From Rikenellaceae bacterium (GTDB lineage Bacteria > Bacteroidota > Bacteroidia > Bacteroidales > Rikenellaceae): a stretch of 16,695 nt of DNA. Numbering within the stretch: position 1 is the first letter of the stretch; every line of letters starts with the position of its first letter. The notes below the pieces were generated by a model that did not search any database, was not told where the DNA came from, and was given only the letters and a program-made list of their open reading frames with translations. Shown here one piece after another: positions 7,652 through 14,399 of the stretch. The stretch spans positions 1 through 16,695 of the forward strand of contig JAJBVJ010000146.1 in assembly GCA_020859875.1 (NCBI GenBank), written 5' to 3'. The position numbers and the translations under genes are program-made.

Positions 7652-8533
7652 ATGTCATGTAATTTGCTCAAAGGAAAAAAGGGTCTGGTCTTCGGTGCGC
7701 TCAACGAGCAGTCGATCGCTTGGAAAGTGGCGGAAAGGGCCGTTGAAGAGGGTGCGGAGATAGTCCTTACAAATACGCCGGTCTCGATACGGATGGGTAC
7801 GATCGATAAACTTGCACAAAAGTGCGGTGCTCTCGTGGTTCCAGCCGATGCCACATCGGTAGAAGACCTCGAAAAGCTGATCGACACCGCTATGGAGCGG
7901 TTCGGGGGAAAGTTCGACTTTATCCTCCATTCGATCGGCATGTCGCCCAATGTCCGTAAAGGGCGAACTTACGACGATCTGGATTACGATTACCTTGCAA
8001 AGACGCTCGATATTTCGGCGATCTCTTTCCATAAGGTTATCCAGGTGGCCCGAAAGAAGGATGCGGTGAACGATTGGGGGTCGATCGTGGCACTGTCCTA
8101 CATTGCAGCCCAGAGAACTCTCTACGGATATAACGACATGGCGGATGCAAAGGCCCTGCTCGAATCGATCGCCCGCAGTTTCGGCTACATCTACGGACGC
8201 GAAAGAAGGATCCGCATCAATACCGTTTCCCAGTCGCCGACGCCCACCACCGCCGGAAACGGGGTGCTCGGCCTGGGCGATTTGATGGACTTCTCGGAGA
8301 GAATGTCCCCGCTGGGAAATGCCACGGCCGGGGATTGTGCCGACTATGTCCTTACGCTTTTCTCGGACTATACCCGCAAGGTGACCATGCAGAACCTCTA
8401 TCACGACGGCGGGTTTTCCAGTATGGGCATGAGCCGACGGGCGATGCGAACATACGGGAAAGGGCTCGACGCCAAATTCGACGATGTGCGGAGCAACCAG
8501 TATCCGTTCGGGGACGGAAGCCAGCAGGATTGA
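7652..8533 (+). CDS. fabI: Enoyl-[acyl-carrier-protein] reductase
   Basis: A 293-residue short-chain dehydrogenase/reductase that performs the last step of each fatty-acid elongation cycle, reducing trans-2-enoyl-ACP with NAD(P)H in the cytoplasm. FabI hallmarks are present: an N-terminal Rossmann segment GLVFGALNEQSIAWKVA (11-27, with the FabI SIAW), ILHSIGMSP (91-99), and the catalytic pair Tyr150/Tyr160 with Lys167 in YGYNDMADAK. The Tyr-Tyr-Lys spacing (10 and 7) matches E. coli Tyr146/Tyr156/Lys163. The C-terminus RKVTMQNLYHDGGFSSMGMS follows, with about 30 residues beyond the E. coli length. It has its own promoter and terminator, and it is not adjacent to fabF/acpP, which lie about 7 kb away on the other strand. 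Confidence 0.95.
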   Translation: MSCNLLKGKKGLVFGALNEQSIAWKVAERAVEEGAEIVLTNTPVSIRMGTIDKLAQKCGALVVPADATSVEDLEKLIDTAMERFGGKFDFILHSIGMSPNVRKGRTYDDLDYDYLAKTLDISAISFHKVIQVARKKDAVNDWGSIVALSYIAAQRTLYGYNDMADAKALLESIARSFGYIYGRERRIRINTVSQSPTPTTAGNGVLGLGDLMDFSERMSPLGNATAGDCADYVLTLFSDYTRKVTMQNLYHDGGFSSMGMSRRAMRTYGKGLDAKFDDVRSNQYPFGDGSQQD

Positions 8534-8560
8534 TATTAAGTTAAAGTTATGCAATGACTT

Positions 8561-8590
8561 AACCGCGCCCTATGGCGCGGTTCTTGTTTA
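8561..8590 (+). terminator. fabI terminator
   Basis: Stem AACCGCGCC (8561-8569), loop CTAT, GGCGCGGTT (8574-8582), then CTTGTTTA. A perfect 9-bp GC-rich stem with a modest T-rich tail, 27 bases after the fabI stop. Confidence 0.75.
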
Positions 8591-8632
8591 ACGAAGGGCG
8601 TTATTTTTAATAATAATGGTGTAAGCCACCTT

Positions 8633-8666
8633 GGCGGTGCGGAATCGGAAGCCGTGCCGCCTTTTT
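8633..8666 (+). terminator. Second hairpin with T run between fabI and the DoxX-like gene
   Basis: GGCGGTGCGG (8633-8642) pairs with CCGTGCCGCC (8652-8661) when two G-U pairs are allowed, as RNA of the + strand; TTTTT (8662-8666) follows. It could back up the fabI terminator or act as an attenuator ahead of the DoxX-like gene, whose start is 27 bases further on. Confidence 0.55.
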
Positions 8667-8692
8667 ATTTTAAATCGACGCCCGAAGGGCAA

Positions 8693-9154
8693 ATGAGCAC
8701 GGTTTTGGTTACGGATTCTATATATGGAAAATTTATAGGATATGAAAAAGTATCGAAATTGCAGGACACGGCCCGGATATTACTCGGCGTAATGCTGGCC
8801 TTTGCAGGTGTGAGCCACCTGACCTTTGCCCGCCGGGACTTCCAGGCTCAGGTGCCCGACTGGGTGCCGCTCGATAAAGACCTCACGGTGGTTTTATCCG
8901 GCGGTGTGGAAATATCGCTGGGGCTCGCCCTCGTATTGCTCCGCCGCTACCGGAAATATACGGGTCTGGTTGCAGCCCTCTTCTTTTTTGCCGTTTTCCC
9001 GGGTAATATTTCACAGTATACGCACCACCGCGACGCATTCGGGCTCGATACCGATACGCGCAGACTCGTGAGGCTTTTCTTCCAGCCGGTACTTATACTT
9101 TGGGCTTTGTACGCTTCGGGAATACTCGACAGGAAGAGTCTCAAAGGTTTTTGA
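8693..9154 (+). CDS. DoxX-like integral membrane protein
   Basis: A protein of about 153 residues with four hydrophobic segments: ARILLGVMLAFAGVSHLTF, LTVVLSGGVEISLGLALVLL, YTGLVAALFFFAVFPGNI and LVRLFFQPVLILWALYAS. The order, the GVSHL after the first helix and the NISQYTHH loop are those of DoxX/DoxX-like small membrane proteins, whose molecular role is mostly unclear. The start is uncertain: ATG 8693 is the only in-frame ATG upstream of the first helix, but a small hairpin GCCCGAAGGGC (8680-8690) sits just before it and the first 23 residues look unlike the family; a GTG at 8654 is inside the upstream hairpin. The stop overlaps the end of pepD on the other strand by 14 bases. Function not assigned. 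Confidence 0.75.
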   Translation: MSTVLVTDSIYGKFIGYEKVSKLQDTARILLGVMLAFAGVSHLTFARRDFQAQVPDWVPLDKDLTVVLSGGVEISLGLALVLLRRYRKYTGLVAALFFFAVFPGNISQYTHHRDAFGLDTDTRRLVRLFFQPVLILWALYASGILDRKSLKGF

Positions 9155-10583
9155 GGCCCCCGACCAGAAGATCCCAGAATTTTTGAACAGTCGATATTTC
9201 GAGCCTTTCGTCCGGGGAATGAACCCCGCGCAGGGTAGGGCCTATCGAGATCATTTCCAGCTCGGGATATTTCTGCAGGAAAAGCCCGCATTCAAGGCCG
9301 GCATGGATTGCGCGGACTTTGACCTCGGTACCGAAGAGTTTGCGGTACGTAGCGGTGAAGGTCTCCAGAAGCCGTGAATCCGGATTAGGATTCCAGCCCG
9401 GGTATCCCTCCGAATGGCGAACATCGGCCCCGGCCAATTCTAATACGCACCTTACGGATTGTGCCGCGGCGAAGCGGGCGGGATCGAGGGAGGAGCGCTG
9501 GGATGTGGTCACGGTTATCGTCTTTTCCGACTGCTTGACCGAAGCGAGATTCGTGGAGGTCTCGACCAGGCCCGGCATAGTGCCGCTCATGGAAAGAACC
9601 CCGTTCGGTAACCCGCAGAGCGCTTTCAGCAGCCTGTCCTGCACCGCATGGTGGATAAAAAACTTTTGTCGGGGTTCTTCGCTCACCACGAAGTCCATCG
9701 AGGGTTCCGTTGCGGAAAATTCCACCCGGGCATCCACCGTGAAATTTTCATACACTTCGAAAAAGCGGGATATGAGCTTTGCCGGAACGCCGAAAACGGC
9801 ATGCGCTTCCCTCGGTATGGCATTGCGCAGGTTGCCCCCGTCTATCCGGCAGAGCCGCAGCCCGCACTCCTTTTGGCCACTTAAAAGCATCCTTGCCAGC
9901 AGCTTATTGGAATTGGCCAGCCCCTTATTTATATCGTCCCCCGAGTGGCCGCCTTTCAGCCCGGTGATCTTCAGGGCGAAAAAAGCAAACCCGTCGCCCG
10001 GGACTTCACCGGCATAGGCAAATTGTGCGATGGTGTCTATGCCGCCCGCACAACCTATAAATATTTCCCCTTCATCTTCCGAGTCGAGATTGACGAGTAG
10101 TTTGCCTGTTATCATACCCTCCCCGAGGTTGAAAGCACCTGTGAGACCCGTCTCCTCGTCGACCGTAAAGAGGGCTTCTATCGGAGGAAGCCCCTTGTCG
10201 TCCGATATAAGCAATGCCAGGGCCGCCGCCATGCCGATGCCGTCGTCGGCGCCCAGTGTCGTGCCCCTGGCTTTAACCCATCCATCTTCCGTCACGTATG
10301 CTTCGATCGGATCGTTTTCGAAATCGAAAATTACATCCGAATTCTTTTCGCAGACCATATCCATATGGCTCTGCAGTACCACCGTTTCCTTTCCGGGTGA
10401 GCCGTTGCGGGAGATTACAATATTCCCGATGGCATCCTTTTTATATGGCAGGTTATGTTCGTTTGCAAAATTTTCGAGGTAGGCAATGATTCCGGCCTCT
10501 TTCTTCGACGGTCTGGGGATGCGGGTGATCTGTTCGAAAATTTCCCACACGGGGCGCGGTTCCAGGTATGAAATATTGCTCAT
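9141..10583 (-). CDS. pepD: Aminoacyl-histidine dipeptidase (M20 family)
   Basis: A 480-residue cytosolic zinc dipeptidase of the PepD type (cytosolic nonspecific dipeptidase), which would cleave Xaa-His and other dipeptides for amino-acid supply. Metal and catalytic motifs are all present in order: LQSHMDMVCEK (His73, Asp75), GTTLGADDGIGM (Asp113/114), TVDEETGL (Glu143/Glu144), LLVNLDSEDEGEIFIGCAGG (Asp167), GGHSGDDINKG and, near the C-terminus, IHAGLECGLF. Length is typical. The frame is open to 10703, but the start MSNISYLEPRPVWEIFEQI at 10583 fits the family; the 40 residues before it are His/Lys/Asn-rich and unlike any M20 protein, and they would cover the ispF promoter. It is divergent from ispF with an 81-base gap, and convergent with the DoxX-like gene. 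Confidence 0.93.
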   Translation of the reverse strand: MSNISYLEPRPVWEIFEQITRIPRPSKKEAGIIAYLENFANEHNLPYKKDAIGNIVISRNGSPGKETVVLQSHMDMVCEKNSDVIFDFENDPIEAYVTEDGWVKARGTTLGADDGIGMAAALALLISDDKGLPPIEALFTVDEETGLTGAFNLGEGMITGKLLVNLDSEDEGEIFIGCAGGIDTIAQFAYAGEVPGDGFAFFALKITGLKGGHSGDDINKGLANSNKLLARMLLSGQKECGLRLCRIDGGNLRNAIPREAHAVFGVPAKLISRFFEVYENFTVDARVEFSATEPSMDFVVSEEPRQKFFIHHAVQDRLLKALCGLPNGVLSMSGTMPGLVETSTNLASVKQSEKTITVTTSQRSSLDPARFAAAQSVRCVLELAGADVRHSEGYPGWNPNPDSRLLETFTATYRKLFGTEVKVRAIHAGLECGLFLQKYPELEMISIGPTLRGVHSPDERLEISTVQKFWDLLVGGLKNL

Positions 10584-10611
10584 AAGTCTAATATTTATCT
10601 TTGATCGTAAA

Positions 10612-10644
10612 TTTAATAAAATGCACCGAAGTTTGTTACATTTG
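10612..10644 (+). promoter_or_regulatory. ispF promoter
   Basis: TACATTTG (10637-10644) matches TAnnTTTG exactly, with TTTA (10612-10615) 21 bases upstream at the -33 position. The start of transcription would be near 10650, which makes the upstream GTG 10647 and ATG 10653 unlikely start codons. The overlapping TAAATTTA at 10608-10615 is a palindrome and could also serve as a weak -7 for pepD on the other strand. Confidence 0.65.
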
Positions 10645-10664
10645 CGGTGGATATGGATTTCGAT

Positions 10665-11147
10665 ATGGAGGTTATTCGGATAGGACACGGTTACGATGTC
10701 CACGCTTTAAGGGACGGGCTTCCGCTCATATTGGGCGGTGAGTCCATCGAACATGATAAGGGCTTTGTGGCCCATTCCGACGGCGATGTGCTTGCCCATG
10801 CCCTCAGCGATGCTCTGCTGGGTGCCCTTGCCCTCGGGGACATCGGTTCGCATTTCCCCGACACCGATCCGCAATACTGCGGAGCGGATTCCCTCGATCT
10901 GTTATCCAAAGTGTACGGCATGATCCGGCAAAAAGGATACCGCCTTGCAAATGCAGATATGACGATCCTTTTACAGCGCCCCAAATTGCGTCCGCATATC
11001 GACCGGATGCGTGAAAATATTGCCCGGACGCTTTGGGTAGACATAGACCGTATATCCATAAAAGCCACGACCGAAGAACGCCTTGGATTTACCGGTCGGG
11101 AGGAAGGCGCGGCGGCGCATGCGGTGGTATTATTGGTGAAAGGTTAG
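10665..11147 (+). CDS. ispF: 2-C-methyl-D-erythritol 2,4-cyclodiphosphate synthase
   Basis: A 160-residue enzyme of the MEP (non-mevalonate) isoprenoid pathway; it cyclises CDP-ME 2-phosphate to MEcPP with release of CMP in the cytoplasm. Zinc ligands are visible as Asp11 and His13 in IRIGHGYDVHAL and His45 in HSDGDVLAHAL, matching E. coli Asp8, His10 and His42. IspF signature regions follow: ALSDALLGALALGDIG, HFPDTDP and, at the C-terminus, ISIKATTEERLGFTGREEGAAAHA. Length matches the trimeric family. I chose ATG 10665 because the promoter places transcription start near 10650; the in-frame GTG 10647 and ATG 10653 would add four to six extra residues. A good terminator follows the stop. Confidence 0.95.
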   Translation: MEVIRIGHGYDVHALRDGLPLILGGESIEHDKGFVAHSDGDVLAHALSDALLGALALGDIGSHFPDTDPQYCGADSLDLLSKVYGMIRQKGYRLANADMTILLQRPKLRPHIDRMRENIARTLWVDIDRISIKATTEERLGFTGREEGAAAHAVVLLVKG

Positions 11148-11172
11148 ACCCGGAAAAACAGGAATATATAGT

Positions 11173-11198
11173 GCGCCCCTTCGAAGGGCGCTTTTTTT
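11173..11198 (+). terminator. ispF terminator
   Basis: Stem GCGCCC (11173-11178) with GGGCGC (11186-11191), a 7-base loop containing TTCGAA, then seven T (11192-11198). A typical intrinsic terminator 25 bases after the ispF stop. Confidence 0.85.
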
Positions 11199-11214
11199 AT
11201 GCCGGAATAAATGA

Positions 11215-11340
11215 AAATATGCCGGAAATCGATTTACGGCTTTGGCGGATTCCCACGGCTTCTACGTTATTATCATATACGGCCGGAAGAAATATGCCGA
11301 AGGCGGGCCGAAGTATAACATATACGGAGTGACTATATAA
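11215..11340 (+). pseudogene. Possible gene remnant: 41-codon open frame without a start codon
   Basis: Between ispF and the lipoprotein gene, one frame reads 41 codons to a TAA at 11338-11340 with protein-like content (ADSHGFYVIIIYGRKKYAEG, then PKYNIYGVTI). It has no ATG, GTG or TTG suitable as a start, and a TGA at 11212-11214 closes it upstream. The strand and mixed hydrophobic, aromatic and Gly pattern are suggestive of a decayed C-terminus, but a run of this length also arises by chance. I do not recognise a family. The rest of the 255-base gap (11148-11402) holds only the ispF terminator and three TTTATC repeats. Confidence 0.2.
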
Positions 11341-11350
11341 ACGGAAAAGG

Positions 11351-11382
11351 TTTATCGATTTATCTTACAGATAGTATTTATC
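11351..11382 (+). repeat. Three TTTATC repeats ahead of the lipoprotein gene
   Basis: TTTATC occurs at 11351-11356, 11359-11364 and 11377-11382, in an AT-rich leader 20-50 bases before the ATG at 11403. No clear TAnnTTTG promoter is visible here. It may be an AT-rich upstream region or chance. Confidence 0.25.
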
Positions 11383-11402
11383 CCAAATTTAATCTTAAAA
11401 CT

Positions 11403-12479
11403 ATGAAAAGAATTTTTCTGCTTTTGGCCGCACCCCTGTGCCTGTTTTCGTGCAGCGATAACGATGACGATAACGGGGGAAAGGAGACACCCCCGATCGA
11501 ATCGTTTGCCGTTATCGACAATTCTACGATCTATTTAACCCCCGAAGACGATATCGATATAACCGGTCTGTTCGGTTTTTCCCCGTCGAACGCATCCGTC
11601 GATGATATTATATATATAGTAGCGGATAAAAATTTGGCGGTTGTCGAAAACGGTTATCTTCGGTTCGTCGCAAACGGCGAAACTACCCTTAGGGCAGGGG
11701 CACAGAGGAGCTTTGTTGAATCGGCCGAGATAGATATTATCTGCTACACTCCAACCTCGGGCATTTCGACTACAATAGACAAGGTGACGATGATAGAAGG
11801 CGGCAGTATGACTGTCGAAGGAATGTTCATAGTGGAACCCGAAACGGCAACCGACCGGGGGATCGGTTATACCATAGAGGACGAATCGGTAGTCAGGCTC
11901 GAAGACGATATGCTCGTTCCGGTCAATATAGGAACCACTACTCTGAGGGCCTACATGCTCTCAAATCCAGGTATGGTTTCCACCCCGATAACCGTGGAAT
12001 GTATCCCCTATGAGAACAATGTTACAGCCAAATCCACCTGGGTAGCACAAGCATCCACAGTATCGGCGATGGAGGGCACCAATCTCGATACGGGAAATCC
12101 GTTCACTCCGGAAGCCAAATATGCGATCGACGGAGATTTGGGTACGTATTGGAACTCGAATGTTTCGTTTTTCTTCAGCGGGGAATGGCTGACGATCGAT
12201 TTGGGCGCCGTGTGCCACGTCTCGAATATTACCTTAACCGACCTGATGGGATATACGCTCGGCTTCGACATATATCTGAGTCAGACCGATCAGGCCGGCC
12301 TCGAGGGAGACGACGCTTCGTTCATAAAGGTCGGATCGGGAACCGATTCCCAGACGGAAGTCGCTTTCGGTGCCCAATCGGCAAGGTATGTCAAAATAAA
12401 CATTACCTCGGCCCGCGGAGTAACTTCAGGATTTCTTACTTCGTACAGTACCACTATCTCGGATGTAGAGATTAAATAA
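11403..12479 (+). CDS. Putative surface lipoprotein, two Ig-like repeats plus F5/8 type C domain
   Basis: A 358-residue secreted protein. The signal MKRIFLLLAAPLCLFSCSDN has a lipobox ending at Cys17, and the next residues SDNDDDNGG are acidic, like the Bacteroidetes lipoprotein export signal that sends lipoproteins to the outside of the outer membrane. Residues about 35-115 and 121-201 form two similar repeats (VDDIIYIVADKNLAVVENGYL... with ANGETTLRA; TDRGIGYTIEDESVVRLED... with IGTTTLRA) that look like BIG2-type Ig-like folds. Residues about 206-358 match an F5/8 type C (discoidin) domain: AIDGDLGTYWNS, EWLTIDLGA, ARYVKINITSARG, TISDVEI. In this phylum such modules often bind glycans or cell surfaces; no catalytic domain is present. 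It is a single-gene unit ended by a terminator shared with the opposite gene. Ligand unknown. Confidence 0.85.
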   Translation: MKRIFLLLAAPLCLFSCSDNDDDNGGKETPPIESFAVIDNSTIYLTPEDDIDITGLFGFSPSNASVDDIIYIVADKNLAVVENGYLRFVANGETTLRAGAQRSFVESAEIDIICYTPTSGISTTIDKVTMIEGGSMTVEGMFIVEPETATDRGIGYTIEDESVVRLEDDMLVPVNIGTTTLRAYMLSNPGMVSTPITVECIPYENNVTAKSTWVAQASTVSAMEGTNLDTGNPFTPEAKYAIDGDLGTYWNSNVSFFFSGEWLTIDLGAVCHVSNITLTDLMGYTLGFDIYLSQTDQAGLEGDDASFIKVGSGTDSQTEVAFGAQSARYVKINITSARGVTSGFLTSYSTTISDVEIK

Positions 12480-12503
12480 TCTATATATACCATCCATACT
12501 GAA

Positions 12504-12533
12504 AAGGAGCGGCTGTCGGGCCGCTCCTTTTTT
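12504..12533. terminator. Bidirectional terminator between the lipoprotein and DUF4251 genes
   Basis: AAGGAGCGGC (12504-12513), loop TGTCGG, GCCGCTCCTT (12520-12529), with six T (12528-12533) on the + side and four A on the other. It serves the + gene well and the convergent - gene more weakly. Confidence 0.85.
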
Positions 12534-12553
12534 GTATCCGACTTCGACGAATA

Positions 12554-13096
12554 TTAATACAATTTGGAAAGGTAACCGTTGTAGGTATTGGTGTTGTTCA
12601 TCGAGGAAGTTATTTCCAGCATAGCATCTCCTGTACAGGTGGTGACAGTTAATTTGAAATGGTAGGTGTCGGAGCCGAACAGGTTGGACGAGAATGTTAT
12701 TGTCCACTCCTGTCCGTCGGATGACTGCTCCGCCCGGTACTCAGGTACATAGGGCAGGGTATAGTTGATCGTCGTTGTCCGGTAGGGCGGCAGGAATCCG
12801 CCGATGAACGGCAGGTAGACATCGATATATTCGTCGCGGACATCCATCCTGAAGGCGGGGTTGTTAATGTACTGATTGCGGCCTGCAGGCTGCATCTGCA
12901 TCGACTGAGGCCGGAAAGAGTAGACATGGGTGCGGATCAACGAATCCATGAACATGCAGTACTGGCGGGTTTTTTCCTCCTTTTCCCGGCGGCGCTGTTC
13001 GTGCCTGGTCTCCTGGGCAGCCCCTTCGGTTTGAGCGGCGGCGGGCAGGCAGAAAATACCGATCGCGGCAATTAATAGAATGACAGATCGTTTCAT
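12554..13096 (-). CDS. DUF4251 family exported protein
   Basis: A 180-residue protein with a cleavable signal (MKRSVILLIAAIGIFCLPAAAQ, cleavage likely after AAA), then a charged segment (ETRHEQRRREKEEKTRQ) and a compact domain. That domain has the DUF4251 pattern: FRMDVRDEYIDVYLPFIGGFLPPY, a central strand region with YVPEYRAEQS, TITFSS, and a C-terminal TGDAMLEITSSMNNTNTYNGYLSKL. Members are found mainly in Bacteroidetes and have no established function; a periplasmic location is inferred. Residues DVYLPFIGG replace the more usual LPYFG form, and the mature domain is typical in length. It is convergent with the lipoprotein gene and divergent from the glycosyltransferase, with no obvious partner. 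No convincing -7 element was found upstream. Confidence 0.75.
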   Translation of the reverse strand: MKRSVILLIAAIGIFCLPAAAQTEGAAQETRHEQRRREKEEKTRQYCMFMDSLIRTHVYSFRPQSMQMQPAGRNQYINNPAFRMDVRDEYIDVYLPFIGGFLPPYRTTTINYTLPYVPEYRAEQSSDGQEWTITFSSNLFGSDTYHFKLTVTTCTGDAMLEITSSMNNTNTYNGYLSKLY

Positions 13097-13183
13097 GATA
13101 AAAAGAGATTAATTGGTCTATTTCAGTTCAAAATCCCTGCCTTATTAAATGGCGTCGGCCAAATTGCAGATTCGGGTCATATT

Positions 13184-13205
13184 TAATATCCTGCGCCGGA
13201 TATTA
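13184..13205. repeat. 8-bp inverted repeat over the -33 region of the glycosyltransferase promoter
   Basis: TAATATCC (13184-13191), spacer TGCGCC, GGATATTA (13198-13205): a perfect 8-bp inverted repeat with a 6-base spacer. It covers the place where a -33 element would lie for the promoter at 13222-13229, so it could be an operator; it sits in the gap shared with the DUF4251 gene. Confidence 0.5.
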
Positions 13206-13221
13206 TAATGAAATGAATTAC

Positions 13222-13229
13222 TATCTTTG
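13222..13229 (+). promoter_or_regulatory. -7 element of the glycosyltransferase gene
   Basis: TATCTTTG matches TAnnTTTG exactly. The expected -33 site has no TTTG. Transcription would begin near 13235, downstream of the ATG at 13213, which moves the start codon to 13267. Confidence 0.55.
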
Positions 13230-13266
13230 GGTCAGTTGCCGGTATAACCGCTATTACTATTACCCG

Positions 13267-13989
13267 ATGCGAAAACTTCACGTCATTACTCCTGTAAAGG
13301 ATTCCATAGAACTTTCCCTGCAAACCATATCCGCCGTCGCCGCCTCCGACCTTCCGGAGGGGACGGAGTATACCGTCTTCAACGACAGAAGTACGCCCGA
13401 AAACCGGGAGAGACTTACCCGCGCCGCCGCTGATTCCGGTTGTAATATTATCCATATAGAAGACATAACCGACCGGCCTTCTCCCAATTACATAACGATT
13501 TTGCGGATGATGCGCAAAAAGTGCATATCGGAGGATGCCCATTTGTGTATAGTCGAGTCGGACGTAATCGTGCAAAGTGATACGATCTGCCGGTTGTGGA
13601 CAAACGCTGACAAGCTGCCCCGATGCGGCCTCGCGGCGGCAGTTACCGTCGATACGGCCGGGAATATAAATTACCCGTACGACAAAATGAGTCTTCCGCT
13701 CGACAAGGGGCGCGTTATTCCGACACGCAAACACCTTAGTTTTTGCTGTACGGTATTGACCGCCGAACTTTTGAAGGCGGTCGACTTCGATACGTTGGAC
13801 GACAGCAAATCGTGGTTCGACGTGACCATCTCCAACGAGGCTCTGCGTAAAGGGCTGATCAACTATGTCTGCACCGATCTTCGGGTCGTCCATAAACCAC
13901 ACGGCAGCCGCCCGTGGAAAATGCTCAAATATTCCAATCCTCTAAAGTACTATTGGCAGAAATATACCAAAATGAGGGACAGGATTTAA
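13267..13989 (+). CDS. Glycosyltransferase, family 2-like (GT-A fold)
   Basis: A 240-residue protein that starts MRKLHVITPVKDSIELSLQTI, the beta-strand opening of GT2-like nucleotide-sugar transferases. YTVFNDRSTPENRERL (about 35-50; Asp40 in the nucleotide-binding position) and CIVESDVIVQSDT (Glu97/Asp99, a DxD-like motif after a strand) fit a GT-A fold. Later residues include YPYDKMSLPLDKGRVIPT and FDVTISNEALRKG. No transmembrane helices, so probably cytoplasmic or membrane-associated. An in-frame ATG at 13213 would add 18 Tyr-rich residues, but the promoter -7 element lies inside that extension, so 13267 is preferred. Single gene, ended by a strong terminator. Donor and acceptor sugars cannot be read from the sequence; a distant glycosyltransferase-like family is an alternative. 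Confidence 0.75.
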   Translation: MRKLHVITPVKDSIELSLQTISAVAASDLPEGTEYTVFNDRSTPENRERLTRAAADSGCNIIHIEDITDRPSPNYITILRMMRKKCISEDAHLCIVESDVIVQSDTICRLWTNADKLPRCGLAAAVTVDTAGNINYPYDKMSLPLDKGRVIPTRKHLSFCCTVLTAELLKAVDFDTLDDSKSWFDVTISNEALRKGLINYVCTDLRVVHKPHGSRPWKMLKYSNPLKYYWQKYTKMRDRI

Positions 13990-13991
13990 AT

Positions 13992-14024
13992 AAAAAAGGA
14001 CAGCTTGATCGGCTGTCCTTTTTT
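13992..14024. terminator. Bidirectional terminator between glycosyltransferase and rubredoxin
   Basis: Six A (13992-13997), GGACAGC (13998-14004), loop TTGATCG, GCTGTCC (14012-14018), six T (14019-14024). Symmetric A and T runs let it work for both convergent genes; it ends two bases before the rubredoxin stop. Confidence 0.9.
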
Positions 14025-14025
14025 G

Positions 14026-14184
14026 TTACTCTTCCGTGAAATCCTCCTTGCCTACTCCGCAGAGCGGGCAAACCCAATCGTCGGGGATATCTTCGAAAGC
14101 GGTTCCCGGAGCTATCCCTCCGTCCGGATCGCCCTTTTCGGGGTCGTAAACCCAACCGCAAACATCGCATCTGTACTTTTTCAT
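14026..14184 (-). CDS. Rubredoxin
   Basis: A 52-residue one-iron electron carrier: Cys6-x2-Cys9 in RCDVCGWVYDPEKGDPDGG and Cys39-x2-Cys42 in DDWVCPLCGVGKEDF, the complete ligand set for a single Fe(SCys)4 centre, with the conserved aromatic and Gly residues in between. Length is that of the classical rubredoxins. In anaerobes such proteins pass electrons to oxygen- and peroxide-reducing enzymes (rubrerythrin, superoxide reductase); none of these is in the window. The frame continues upstream to 14238, but MKKYRCDVCG at 14184 is the family start, and the 18 extra residues would be foreign. It is convergent with the glycosyltransferase and shares its terminator. Confidence 0.95.
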   Translation of the reverse strand: MKKYRCDVCGWVYDPEKGDPDGGIAPGTAFEDIPDDWVCPLCGVGKEDFTEE

Positions 14185-14268
14185 AATCTCGTCTATTGTT
14201 AAATTAATTAAAATTAAATCGAACCGCAAGGGCGTCATACGTACCGGCAGCAGATGCCGAGAGCTTCG

Positions 14269-14297
14269 CCTATATTCTTCAATATAGGAATTTTTTT
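14269..14297 (+). terminator. Orphan terminator-like hairpin between rubredoxin and rnc
   Basis: CCTATATT (14269-14276), loop CTTC, AATATAGG (14281-14288), AA, then seven T (14291-14297), reading as a terminator only on the + strand. No + strand gene lies upstream; the two flanking genes are on the - strand. The surrounding gap (14185-14399) also holds CGGCA/TGCCG (14245-14259) and nothing else I recognise. Confidence 0.5.
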
Positions 14298-14399
14298 CTT
14301 ATCAACCAATAGCGTGCCGCAAATCCGTAGTGAATATGGCGCTATACCCGCCGGGAAGAAATAATTTTATCGCACAGCGGATCGGGTATAATTACGGGA

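Noticed and set aside
7655..8554. A 299-codon open frame on the - strand opposite fabI
   Set aside because: It mirrors fabI codon for codon, shows no family pattern, and fabI has a promoter, catalytic residues and terminator on the + strand.
10584..10703. 40-residue N-terminal extension of pepD
   Set aside because: It covers the ispF promoter and start, and the M20 family begins at the later ATG.
13213..13266. Tyr-rich 18-residue extension of the glycosyltransferase
   Set aside because: The -7 element TATCTTTG lies inside it, so this stretch is probably not transcribed as coding sequence.
14221..14300. Possible tRNA or other structured RNA gene
   Set aside because: No cloverleaf or known conserved core could be drawn on either strand.
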